Shown piece after piece: positions 41,986-49,522 of a stretch of 64,000 bases of DNA. Position 1 is the first letter of the stretch, and each line of letters opens with the position of its first letter. A program made the position numbers and the translations under genes. Under the pieces are notes generated by a model. That model made no database searches, was not told the origin of the DNA, and was given only the letters and a program-made list of their open reading frames with translations. Source of the DNA: Neolewinella antarctica (GTDB lineage Bacteria; Bacteroidota; Bacteroidia; Chitinophagales; Saprospiraceae); the NCBI RefSeq assembly GCF_011927835.1, contig NZ_JAATJH010000002.1, positions 248,001 to 312,000 on the forward strand, read 5' to 3'.

Positions 41986-42750
41986 TTATTTGTTGCGGGT
42001 AAAGGATAACCGGGCTAAATCTCGCTTGGTGGTCAACACGGAGTCCAACTGCTTAGTGAGCGGCATGAGCGCCGCCTGAATGCCGAGCGAAAGCTTCGTG
42101 AGTGGTTCACCCTCTTCGCGCACTTTGGGGTTGAGCAGCTTTCTGGTCGCGCCCGCCACGAGGTAACTCGAGTGGATGTTGATAAACTCGGTCTCCTTGA
42201 GGCCGAAACCACCCTTTCGGAACAAGTCTTCGTAGTAACCCACGGGGCGGCCCATGCACAGTTCGTCACCGGCAATGGGGTCGTCGATCCGCTCGAAGAT
42301 GTGGACCTCGCCGTTCGCCACGCGGCAAATCTCGGCGATGATCGTCGCGAGCATTTGCTCGTCCGTATTGTGTTGCAGGACCGTTGCGGTAAACACGATG
42401 TCGAACGACTTATCCGCAAACGGCAGGGACGTCCCGTCGATCTTGGTTAGCTTTATTTCCTCGGGAAGGTGCTTACCCGCCAGCTCGACCATGGAGGTGG
42501 AAATGTCCACGCCCTGTATTTCTTTTGGCTTGAAGTTGTCGTAAATGTACTTGAGGTTGCCACCGGGCCCGTGCCCGATTTCGAGTACCGACTTGCCCGC
42601 AAAATCCACGTTACTGAGCATTTCCAGAAAGCGGTGGCGCTTATAGCGGTAGTAAGGCTCGTCGTCCCCCGCAATTACGTTTCTACCTCCGCGTCCGTCG
42701 ATGCGGTCCGCTACTTTAGTCCAGTACGGTTCGGGATGATAATCGGCCAT
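41986..42750 (-). CDS. Class I SAM-dependent methyltransferase
   Basis: A 254-residue methyltransferase with the class I Rossmann fold. Motif I is GKSVLEIGHGPGGNLKYIYD (about residues 50-69), the acidic loop is IQGVDISTSMVELAGK and SFDIVFTATVLQHNTDEQM is motif III/post-I. There is a short N-terminal region and a C-terminal extension with basic residues (RKLLNPKVREEGEP). The substrate is not evident. It lies upstream of the GT4 gene on the same strand. Confidence 0.9.
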   Translation of the reverse strand: MADYHPEPYWTKVADRIDGRGGRNVIAGDDEPYYRYKRHRFLEMLSNVDFAGKSVLEIGHGPGGNLKYIYDNFKPKEIQGVDISTSMVELAGKHLPEEIKLTKIDGTSLPFADKSFDIVFTATVLQHNTDEQMLATIIAEICRVANGEVHIFERIDDPIAGDELCMGRPVGYYEDLFRKGGFGLKETEFINIHSSYLVAGATRKLLNPKVREEGEPLTKLSLGIQAALMPLTKQLDSVLTTKRDLARLSFTRNK

Positions 42751-42994
42751 GCTCTGCTGTTATTTATGGATTCGCTAGTAGCTCGTTAAAGCTACGGATA
42801 CAAAAGTAACCATTATTTGGTGATTCCGTTGGAAACTGATGGTGCCGGGCTCCGTAAGCTTTTGGCCCGGAGCACTTTGGCAAATCACCGTGCAAAGGGT
42901 CCTCGTTGGATCGGGCCATCTGGATCACCCAATTGCTGTGAACCGGGTTGTAGCCGGTTGATTATTGACTGTTTAGTATCAAGTCAACTTATAA

Positions 42995-45436
42995 CTATCC
43001 GGTGACTTCCGGCACCATGCCCGCCGTGACTAATTGACCCAGTTCCAATTTCAACGCGCGTGCTACCGCCAGCCCCGCCCGCCGGTGCGGTTCCGACAGG
43101 GAGGAGGCGTAGTTCGCGGACCATCCTTCGAGAAAGATATTCTGGGAGCGGTAGAAGTTGGGTTGCAGTTTAAGTAACTCGAGTGAATCCAGTAGCTGCC
43201 GTGTCTCCGTCCAGTACTCCGGGTCATCGAGCCCGGCTTTGACCCGGTCCATCAGGCGGTCTTCTGCTGCCTTTTGCAGGTCGAGGTTGCTGTCCTGCCA
43301 ACTGTGGTCCCAGTGCTGGAAGTCGGCGACGATGCGTGCGAGCCGCGTTTGGTCCAGCGGGCCGGCCCCGGTTAGTGCTTCGGAAAGCCGGCGGTGGAGC
43401 GTGTAACGAATGGATGCCTTGTACGCGTCCGGCAGGGGCATATTGTTGGCTTTGAGCGAGCCCATCAACTGGTAGTTATCGTAGTAGACGTCGCTGAAAT
43501 TCCGGGCGGCGAGGCGCATCGTCTGGGCGGTCATCATGCCGAGGATGCGCTGCTTTTCGTCCTTGAACAGGTTCCAGATCGAGAAGGTCTCCGAGCCGAA
43601 GTTGGCGCTCATCAGGTTGATCACCTCGCCTACGTGGCCTACGCGGAACTCGCGTTCCAGTTCCGGCGCGACGGCCTCGAAGTCGGCGGCCTTGATGTCG
43701 TTCCGCAAGCTGCCGATCAGCGTTTGCTGGCCCAGATAAAGGACCGCAAACGTAAAGGTCGCCTGCGCCTGGGTGATGCGGGAACGGATGGTCATTCGTC
43801 CCAGCGCCAGGTTGTAGGAACCCGCCCGGACGCGCCGCAGCGAGTGAATTTCCGACCGGTAGTTGAACAGTTCGAGGTTATGCATATCCTCCTCGAAAAG
43901 GCTACTGGCGGCAAAGTGCATGCCCACTCGGTGTAAACCAACGCGAGCGGGCATAACGGCTTCACGGTAGGAGACGGCAGCGTTCTCCCGGACGTTAGAA
44001 GGTACGCTTTCCAGACTTTTGACAAACTCCGGATGGTGGTCCACCCCGGTAATGACCAGGCAGAGGTGTAGCGCGCGGTTGGCGTACTGGAGCACTTGTA
44101 AGGTCTCGATGCCCGTCACTTCGTTGAAGAACCAGGCGCAGCTCGTGTACATGAGCATCGCGTGGCGTTGCATTTCGAGCAGACGTAGCATTTTTACCCG
44201 CTGAATTTGGGTGAGGTCAGTCCGATTGGTGTGTCGGTCGAGGAAGGTGTTTGTCGTGTCGGTGTCGCGGTCGAGGATGAGCTCTACGTAAGCGTCGCGC
44301 GCGGCCCAGGGGTCGCGGAAAAGTTTGCCGCCTTCGGTCTCGAAAACGGTGATGAGCCGGTCGCGGACAACGTCGAGGGCATCACGTAAAGGCGCGCGCC
44401 AGCTTTGGTTCCAGCCCGGACCGCCGCCGGTGTGGCAGCCACAATCGCTCCGCCAGCGTTCGACGCCGTGGACGCAGGACCAGGAACTGTTGTCGTGGAT
44501 TTGTGCTTCCCAGACGGGAGGGTGAAGTTCGAGGAACTGGGCGTAGTTGGTCAGTTCGAAGTCGGGATTATCCTCGACGTGGGTGAGGCAGGCGGCCAGG
44601 GCCATTTCTCCCTTGGCGTGGTGGTGGCCGTAGGATTCACCGTCGGTGGCAATTTGGGCGATCTGTACTTCGTCGTTCGCGTCCAGACTGTTCATCAGGC
44701 GGTTGGCCAGGCGGCGGCCATCGTTGAGAAGGCCTTCGAAGGCAACGCCTTTGCTGACGTCGCCGTCGTAGAAGAACAGGTCGATCGTGCGACCGGAGGG
44801 TAGGGGGCAGCGGTAGGCGCGGCGGCTATCAACGCCACCATTCACCTCTTGCCAGTCGTCGTTATCCTGGTGGCGGACGGATTTGCATTGGCGGGGTGCC
44901 AGGATGGTAAACTTGATGCCGTTATCGACCAGGGCTTCGAGCGTTGCCGTGTCGGTGGCCGTTTCGGAGAGCCACATCGCGTCGGGTTTGCGGCCGAAGC
45001 GGTGCTCGAAATCGGCCACGCCCCAGCGGATCTGCGTCTGCTTATCGCGCTCGTTGGCGAGAGGCATGATGATGTGGTTGTAGGACTGGGCGATGGCGTT
45101 GCCGTGGCCGCCGAAGCGTGCTTGGCTCTGCTCGTCGGCTCCGATGACCCGGGCGTAGGTAGCGGGGTCGTGCTCCTCAAGCCAACTTAGGAGCGTAGGC
45201 CCCATATTCCAGGAGATGCCGGCGTAGTTATTGCGGATCTCGCTGATCTGTTCGTCGCCGGTGAGGACGCGGGCCGTGGCGTTGGGGGCGTAACATTCTT
45301 CGTTGATGCGTTCGTTCCAGTCGTGGTAGGGCGCGGCGGATTCCTGGACCTCGATCGTTTCCAGCCAGGCGTTTTCGCGTGGGGGCTGGTAATAATGACC
45401 GTGGATGCAGATGTACTTCTTGGGGTTGCTTGGCAT
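42995..45436 (-). CDS. GH57-like protein with DUF3536 domain
   Basis: A 813-residue protein with an N-terminal glycoside hydrolase family 57-type barrel (YICIHGHYYQPPRENAW and EQISEIRNNYAGISWNMGPTL, typical of GH57/alpha-amylase-like enzymes) and a long DUF3536 C-terminal domain (from about residue 470; CSWFFNEVTGIETLQVLQYANRAL-type motifs). GH57 enzymes act on alpha-glucans, using a Glu nucleophile and an Asp acid/base in the barrel. The ATG at 45434-45436 gives the family start (MPSNPKKYICIHGHYY); an upstream in-frame extension is Arg/Ser-rich and not family-like. It is followed 244 bp downstream by the methyltransferase-GT4 pair. Alpha-glucan or related glycan turnover is plausible. Confidence 0.86.
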   Translation of the reverse strand: MPSNPKKYICIHGHYYQPPRENAWLETIEVQESAAPYHDWNERINEECYAPNATARVLTGDEQISEIRNNYAGISWNMGPTLLSWLEEHDPATYARVIGADEQSQARFGGHGNAIAQSYNHIIMPLANERDKQTQIRWGVADFEHRFGRKPDAMWLSETATDTATLEALVDNGIKFTILAPRQCKSVRHQDNDDWQEVNGGVDSRRAYRCPLPSGRTIDLFFYDGDVSKGVAFEGLLNDGRRLANRLMNSLDANDEVQIAQIATDGESYGHHHAKGEMALAACLTHVEDNPDFELTNYAQFLELHPPVWEAQIHDNSSWSCVHGVERWRSDCGCHTGGGPGWNQSWRAPLRDALDVVRDRLITVFETEGGKLFRDPWAARDAYVELILDRDTDTTNTFLDRHTNRTDLTQIQRVKMLRLLEMQRHAMLMYTSCAWFFNEVTGIETLQVLQYANRALHLCLVITGVDHHPEFVKSLESVPSNVRENAAVSYREAVMPARVGLHRVGMHFAASSLFEEDMHNLELFNYRSEIHSLRRVRAGSYNLALGRMTIRSRITQAQATFTFAVLYLGQQTLIGSLRNDIKAADFEAVAPELEREFRVGHVGEVINLMSANFGSETFSIWNLFKDEKQRILGMMTAQTMRLAARNFSDVYYDNYQLMGSLKANNMPLPDAYKASIRYTLHRRLSEALTGAGPLDQTRLARIVADFQHWDHSWQDSNLDLQKAAEDRLMDRVKAGLDDPEYWTETRQLLDSLELLKLQPNFYRSQNIFLEGWSANYASSLSEPHRRAGLAVARALKLELGQLVTAGMVPEVTG

Positions 45437-45537
45437 GGGCGGCAAGATACGACGGGGTTGGGGTGGGAGAGTATGAGAACCCGCTTGCATTTTTTGGAAA
45501 GTCCGGTGCCTGGCTCCTTTGCCATCGCTTGCCGAAC

Positions 45538-45545
45538 TAACTTTG
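45538..45545 (+). promoter_or_regulatory. Bacteroidota-type -7 element of NAD(P)-binding gene
   Basis: TAACTTTG with a TTTG 16 nt upstream (45518-45521), in the divergent region between the GH57 gene and the gene at 45623. The DSR copy at 45562 would then lie in the transcribed leader. Confidence 0.55.
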
Positions 45546-45561
45546 CGCTTCCCACGGCACG

Positions 45562-45577
45562 GCACCCGCGGCCGCGG
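45562..45577 (-). repeat. Dispersed short repeat (DSR), copy 10
   Basis: GCACCCGCGGCCGCGG, one difference from consensus, in the divergent promoter region between the GH57 and NAD(P)-binding genes. Confidence 0.65.
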
Positions 45578-45622
45578 CTAATTATTCTGCTGCGCTATCT
45601 TACGAGATTACAATATTATCCT

Positions 45623-46330
45623 ATGGCCCTTCACGTATTACTTACCGGCGCGACCGGAATGATCGGTAAAGGCGTCCTGTTGGAATGCCTCGAAAGCTCC
45701 GCCGTCGCTAAGGTGCTTTCCGTCGGCCGCCAGTCGCTCGGGATGACGCACCCGAAACTGGAAGAGTTAATCCACCGGGATTTCACTGATTTCTCGACTA
45801 GCCAGGAGCAAATTTCCGCATTTAAGCCCGGTGCTTGTTTTCACTGCATGGGCGTCTCATCGTTGGGGATGAACGAAACCGATTACAGCCGATTGACCTA
45901 CGACGTGACGAAAAGCCTGGCCGACACTATCTATCTGGCGAACGACCGTGCGGTGTTTACCTACGTCTCCGGCGCGGGGACGGACAGCTCCGAAAAAGGA
46001 TCCCTCATGTGGGCGCGCGTGAAGGGGCGGACGGAGAATTACGTGATCAACCGGGGCTTTGGGGGGGCTTATGCTTTTAGAATTGGAATGGTAATCCCGG
46101 TAAAGGGCGTGAAGTCGAAAAGCGGTTGGGTAAATGCAATTTATACCATTACGCGGCCGATTTATGGTCTGTTCCAGAAATTGGACTCGGTAGTGACGAG
46201 CGCGCAGGTGGGGCAGGTAATGATCAAGTTAGCGGTTGCGCGGACGCCCCGACAGAGTACGGGACTTGCTAACGCGTCGCAGGTGCAGGGTGAATTTTTG
46301 GAAGCAAAGCAGATCAAAGCCCTCGCTTAA
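45623..46330 (+). CDS. NAD(P)-binding epimerase/oxidoreductase (HTATIP2-like)
   Basis: A 235-residue Rossmann-fold protein of the atypical short-chain group. The dinucleotide motif is VLLTGATGMIGKGVLLECL (residues about 5-23), with CFHCMGVSSLGM and FTYVSGAGTDSSEKGSLMWARVKGRTE (Tyr-Lys region) following. This resembles the small NAD(P)H-binding 'HTATIP2-like' proteins, whose substrate is unknown. The ATG at 45623 follows a TAACTTTG promoter element. Residues near 206-222 (ARTPRQSTGLANASQVQ) are encoded by a composite DSR copy that stays in frame. Confidence 0.85.
   Translation: MALHVLLTGATGMIGKGVLLECLESSAVAKVLSVGRQSLGMTHPKLEELIHRDFTDFSTSQEQISAFKPGACFHCMGVSSLGMNETDYSRLTYDVTKSLADTIYLANDRAVFTYVSGAGTDSSEKGSLMWARVKGRTENYVINRGFGGAYAFRIGMVIPVKGVKSKSGWVNAIYTITRPIYGLFQKLDSVVTSAQVGQVMIKLAVARTPRQSTGLANASQVQGEFLEAKQIKALA
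46238..46286 (+). repeat. Composite DSR with internal insert, inside epimerase gene
   Basis: The two halves of the DSR (GCGCGGACGC at 46238-46247 and AGGTGC at 46281-46286) are separated by a 33-bp insert starting CCCGACAGAGTACGGGAC and ending GCGTCGC. The same composite occurs at 47750-47798. Here it is fully in frame. Confidence 0.72.
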
Positions 46331-46378
46331 GCGACGCGGGCGCGATCAAATACGGCTCGCCGCCGTTAATCCCGAACT

Positions 46379-46993
46379 ATGGAATATTTCATCATCAGCA
46401 TCGATTACGCCGGGACCCTGGTCTTCGCCGTATCGGGCGCTCTGGCGGGGATGAAGCGGAAGTTCGACGTGTTCGGCGTCTTCATCATGGCCCTCGTTAC
46501 GGCGATCGGCGGGGGTACCCTGCGTGACCTATTAATCGGTGCGACGCCCGTTGCCTGGATGCTGACGCCACGCTACGTCTACCTCGTCATGGTTGGCGTG
46601 GGCCTTACCTACCTGTTCAAGCGCCACGTGCGGAAGTTGCGGCGCAGTATGTTTCTTTTCGACACGATCGGGATTGCGCTTTACACGATCCTCGGTTTGC
46701 AAAAAGCTCTGGCGTTTGGTTTGGGGCCGATGGTGGCCATTATGCTCGGGGTGGTTTCGGCTACGTTTGGTGGGGTGATCCGGGATGTGCTTTCCGGGGA
46801 GGTGCCGCTTATTTTTCGTAAGGAGATTTATGCTTCTGCTTGTTTGGTTGGGGGTATTTTGTTCGTACTGATAGACTCCTGGTTCGGAACGGTAGCAGGG
46901 ATGATCACCGCCATTTTAGTCGTTTTTCTGATTCGATTTTTTGCTGTTCGGAATAAGTGGTCTTTGTCGTTTGGCAATGATGTGGAAAGTTGA
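46379..46993 (+). CDS. TRIC-type cation channel family protein (UPF0126)
   Basis: A 204-residue inner-membrane protein with about seven hydrophobic segments in two internally repeated halves, each with a Gly-rich kinked helix (VTAIGGGTLRDLLIG and SATFGGVIRDVLSG). This pattern is that of the UPF0126/YadS family, related to trimeric intracellular cation (TRIC) channels, which conduct K+ and form trimers. It starts MEYFIISIDYAGTLVFAVSGALAG, a normal family N-terminus. No partner is apparent; the preceding epimerase gene is 48 bp upstream in the same direction. Confidence 0.88.
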   Translation: MEYFIISIDYAGTLVFAVSGALAGMKRKFDVFGVFIMALVTAIGGGTLRDLLIGATPVAWMLTPRYVYLVMVGVGLTYLFKRHVRKLRRSMFLFDTIGIALYTILGLQKALAFGLGPMVAIMLGVVSATFGGVIRDVLSGEVPLIFRKEIYASACLVGGILFVLIDSWFGTVAGMITAILVVFLIRFFAVRNKWSLSFGNDVES

Positions 46994-47052
46994 CCGCTTA
47001 ACCGAACGTTAGTTTAGAGCCACTGATTTTGGCTCCTCCGGTGTATTACCCG

Positions 47053-47068
47053 GCACCCGCGACCGCGC
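47053..47068 (-). repeat. Dispersed short repeat (DSR), copy 12
   Basis: GCACCCGCGACCGCGC, an exact reverse-orientation consensus copy between the convergent TRIC and acetyltransferase genes. Confidence 0.72.
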
Positions 47069-47113
47069 CCAATAGTTTTAATTACTCGAGTTGCTCTGTT
47101 GCGGGAAATGTAT

Positions 47114-47734
47114 TTAAATAATATTTCCTAAATCATTCCCCGTAAGTGCACCGACGTTGGCCGTAATGCGCTCAATTTTCCAGTCCCACCATTTTAACTC
47201 CAGTAATCTTTTACTAGTTTCTTCCGGAAACCGCCGCTTGATTTCTCGCGCCGGATTACCACCCACAATGGAATACGGCGCTACATCCTTGACGACCGTT
47301 GCGTTCGTCGCGATGATGGCCCCGTCGCCGACCGTGACGCCCGCCATGATGGTGGCGTTGTAGCCGATCCAGACGTCGTTGCCGATGTTGATATCGCCTT
47401 TGCGCGGGTATTCCCGGCCGTCCATCGCGTCCTTCCAATCCTCCCCAAAAATAGCGAAAGGATAGGTGCTAATGGCGTCCGTCAGGTGGTTCGCACCGTT
47501 CATGATGAAGGTTACATCGGAGGCAATCATGCAGAATTTGCCGATGTTGAGTTTGTCGCCTACGAAGTCGAAGTGGTATTTGACGTTCTTTTCGAAATTG
47601 TGCACGTCTTCAAAGTCGTCGTAATAGGTGTAGTCGCCGACGGTGATGTTGGGGTTTTTGATGATGTTTTTTAGGAAGCAGAGGCGGTTGTAGTTGGCGA
47701 GGGGGAATTTTGTGGCGGGGTTGGGGGCGGGCAT
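47114..47734 (-). CDS. Vat/CatB-type xenobiotic O-acetyltransferase
   Basis: A 206-residue left-handed beta-helix (hexapeptide repeat) acetyltransferase. The motifs NITVGDYTYYDDF, FVGDKLNIGKFCMIASDVTFIMNGANH (with the catalytic-type His after the repeats), TYPFAIFGEDW, INIGNDVWIGYNATIMAGVTVGDGAIIATNATVVKDVAPYSIVGGNPA and a C-terminal LKWWDWKIE match the XAT group that includes streptogramin A acetyltransferases (Vat) and CatB chloramphenicol acetyltransferases. Sequence match is to Vat-type proteins, so antibiotic modification is possible, but many environmental homologues act on other acceptors. It is a single gene, convergent with the TRIC channel gene. Confidence 0.88.
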   Translation of the reverse strand: MPAPNPATKFPLANYNRLCFLKNIIKNPNITVGDYTYYDDFEDVHNFEKNVKYHFDFVGDKLNIGKFCMIASDVTFIMNGANHLTDAISTYPFAIFGEDWKDAMDGREYPRKGDINIGNDVWIGYNATIMAGVTVGDGAIIATNATVVKDVAPYSIVGGNPAREIKRRFPEETSKRLLELKWWDWKIERITANVGALTGNDLGNII

Positions 47735-47749
47735 GGGTTAGTTTTTCTT

Positions 47750-47798
47750 GCGCGGTCGCCCCGACAAAGTACGGGACTAGCTAAAGCGTCGCGGGTGC
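47750..47798 (+). repeat. Composite DSR with internal insert, intergenic
   Basis: GCGCGGTCGC (47750-47759) and GGGTGC (47793-47798) flank a 33-bp insert starting CCCGACAAAGTACGGGAC and ending GCGTCGC, matching the composite inside the epimerase gene at all but a few positions. The TCGC at both borders gives a small duplication-like edge. Confidence 0.72.
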
Positions 47799-47828
47799 GA
47801 TGTTGCTTGGGTCTGTGGTCTAGGGTAA

Positions 47829-48272
47829 TTAAGGTACCAAAATATTTATTACCGTTATTGACCAAATCAGCGTCCAGGTTCCGGTGCGCCACCAGTTGAT
47901 GTTGATGAGTTTTGTAGAAAGGGCGCGGTGGTCCGTAGCTTCCCCGTCCAGCGCGGCGTGGAGGGGGACGGCGCCGAAAAAGGTGATCGCCCAGGCAGCG
48001 GCAATTAAAAAGGTATTCGCGACTACATCAATGCCGGGATCAGTCAGTATGGCCAGCGCGTAGACACCAACCTGCCCGAGCATGATAGGCATCACCACGT
48101 AAGTAACCCGCCGGGTATAAACCGGGTGCCAAACACGAAAATCTTCCGTCCGCGCGTACAAAAAGACGGGATAAATCACCCGCTGGACCAACCAGATCAG
48201 CACCAACGCCGCCGTATCAAAAATCAGCCGCCCCTCCGTGAGTAGTTCAGCACTCAACCAGTCAATCTCCAT
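47829..48272 (-). CDS. Small four-helix membrane protein A
   Basis: A 147-residue inner-membrane protein with about four hydrophobic segments (for example LIFDTAALVLIWLVQRVIYPVFL and VANTFLIAAAWAITFFGAVPLH). The start at 48270-48272 lies inside the end of the next gene upstream on the same strand (19-bp overlap), so the pair is translationally coupled. A central HxxR-type segment (WHPVYTRRVTY) and the C-terminal NWWRTGTWTLIWS are conserved-looking. No family name can be given with confidence. Confidence 0.7.
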   Translation of the reverse strand: MEIDWLSAELLTEGRLIFDTAALVLIWLVQRVIYPVFLYARTEDFRVWHPVYTRRVTYVVMPIMLGQVGVYALAILTDPGIDVVANTFLIAAAWAITFFGAVPLHAALDGEATDHRALSTKLININWWRTGTWTLIWSITVINILVP

Positions 48273-48667
48273 CGGTATACTTTATGGACGCGCCAGAGAA
48301 TGAGGCCGAAGGGAACCCACCAGAGAAAATCGTTCGTGATCAAGGTGTAGAAAAAGCCGAAGGGCACGTCGCCGGTGAGGTAGTTCATGGCGAAGCCGAT
48401 CGGGCCGAAGATCTTGCCCAACATCCCCACCGCCACGATCGGCCAGTGGCGCATCGGGTCGTAGCTGGCCCACCAGTAGCCCAGTCCGTAAACCCCGATG
48501 ACCATGCCCATGCCCTGCCAGACGAGCGGGTGGGTCATGGGTTCCATCCCGACGAGCTCCCAGAAATGCTGCGGAAAAAGGACGGCCCAGGCGCCCCAGA
48601 GGATGTTGTAGATGGCGGCGGCGCGCAGGACGGTGCGCATCCAGGGGGGAGAGGTGGTTTCGATCAT
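48254..48667 (-). CDS. Small four-helix membrane protein B
   Basis: A 137-residue inner-membrane protein with four hydrophobic segments (AAIYNILWGAWAVLFP, GMGMVIGVYGLGYWWAS, WPIVAVGMLGKIFGPIGFAMNYL, FLWWVPFGLILW). Motifs such as LFPQHFWELVGMEP and the WP-type turns resemble small membrane proteins found near alkyl-hydroperoxide or DoxX-like genes, but the assignment is tentative. Its end overlaps the start of membrane protein A. Confidence 0.72.
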   Translation of the reverse strand: MIETTSPPWMRTVLRAAAIYNILWGAWAVLFPQHFWELVGMEPMTHPLVWQGMGMVIGVYGLGYWWASYDPMRHWPIVAVGMLGKIFGPIGFAMNYLTGDVPFGFFYTLITNDFLWWVPFGLILWRVHKVYRWRLTG

Positions 48668-48778
48668 AATTAGGGTAGTAAGGACTGGGCGGCGGTTTGG
48701 TTCTGTCTCGTGGATAGTAAAGCCCGGTCACTAAGCTCACGCATGGATTTTCCTGGATCACGAGAGGCGGGGAAATGG

Positions 48779-48878
48779 AACACAAAAGAAACAGAAAGGA
48801 AAAGAAAAAGCACAAAAGAAGACCCGTGTACAAAACAGGCGTTGTCACGCCATTTTGTGCTTTTGTGCCTTTTGTGTT
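48779..48878. repeat. CACAAAAG-rich inverted repeat
   Basis: AACACAAAAG (48779-48788) pairs with CTTTTGTGTT (48869-48878), and GCACAAAAG (48810-48818) pairs with CTTTTGTGC (48860-48868). The arm motif CACAAAAGCACAAAA is the same as in the inner arms of the MITE-like elements at 23235, 23424 and 57083, so this may be a degraded relative. Confidence 0.5.
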
Positions 48879-49012
48879 GAAAAATACAACAAAAGTGCTT
48901 GCCAAAGACCAAGCAATTCAACACTTGCCAAATCATGATCTAAGCTTTCGATATCATGTCACCCGCAAACAATCCCACTCTTTAAGCGTAATTTGTACCA
49001 CGCCAAGCGCAT

Positions 49013-49447
49013 ATGTTGCCACGCCTCCTAAATATCTCCCTGGCCTTTTTGGTCCTCATCGGTTCCGTCGGTCTGCCCGTCAGCCGGCACTTCTGTATGG
49101 GGGAGTTGAAGTCCGTGGCGATCTTTGGGGAAGCGGAAAAGTGCCATGAAGAACAGCAAAAGGCGCACTGCCCCTTCCATCCTGCGCCCACGGCGGATGA
49201 CTCGGCCACCGATAAAAAAGATTGCTGTAGCGACGAGCAAGACCTGATCCAAATAGACGATCAGGAACCGACCACGGCCACGGTCCTGCCGCCCGTCGTG
49301 GCCATCGTACCGGACTTCCCAACCTTGCTCTTTACGTATCGCCCCGCCTCCCGATTAAATCGGGACAAAAACAACAACTTCGAAAACTACCGCCCGCCCC
49401 CGCTACTGACGGACGTGGTGCGCGCCTTCCAGATTTTCCGCATTTAA
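49013..49447 (+). CDS. HYC_CC_PP family protein
   Basis: A 144-residue exported protein matching the small HYC_CC_PP family of Bacteroidota. A signal-like segment (LLNISLAFLVLIGSVGLPVSRHFCM) is followed by the Cys/His motif RHFCMGELKSVAIFGEAEKCH and KDCCSDEQ, and a C-terminal Pro-rich tail (ENYRPPPLL). These proteins are typically encoded beside heavy-metal efflux RND genes, as here with cusA 76 bp downstream; a periplasmic metal-handling role is inferred. A CCCGATTAAATCGGG dyad (49350-49364), related to intergenic copies elsewhere, is in frame and encodes SRLNRDK. Confidence 0.85.
   Translation: MLPRLLNISLAFLVLIGSVGLPVSRHFCMGELKSVAIFGEAEKCHEEQQKAHCPFHPAPTADDSATDKKDCCSDEQDLIQIDDQEPTTATVLPPVVAIVPDFPTLLFTYRPASRLNRDKNNNFENYRPPPLLTDVVRAFQIFRI
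49350..49364. repeat. CCCGAYTAARTCGGG dyad, copy in HYC_CC_PP gene
   Basis: CCCGATTAAATCGGG, a perfect 15-bp palindrome except for the centre, located inside the coding sequence. Confidence 0.6.
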
Positions 49448-49522
49448 CGACTCGACGCTATCCAGTATCCCCGCCAGCCACCGCTGACCGGGGTTTTCGT
49501 GATTTCCGTCAAGTATCGCTTT

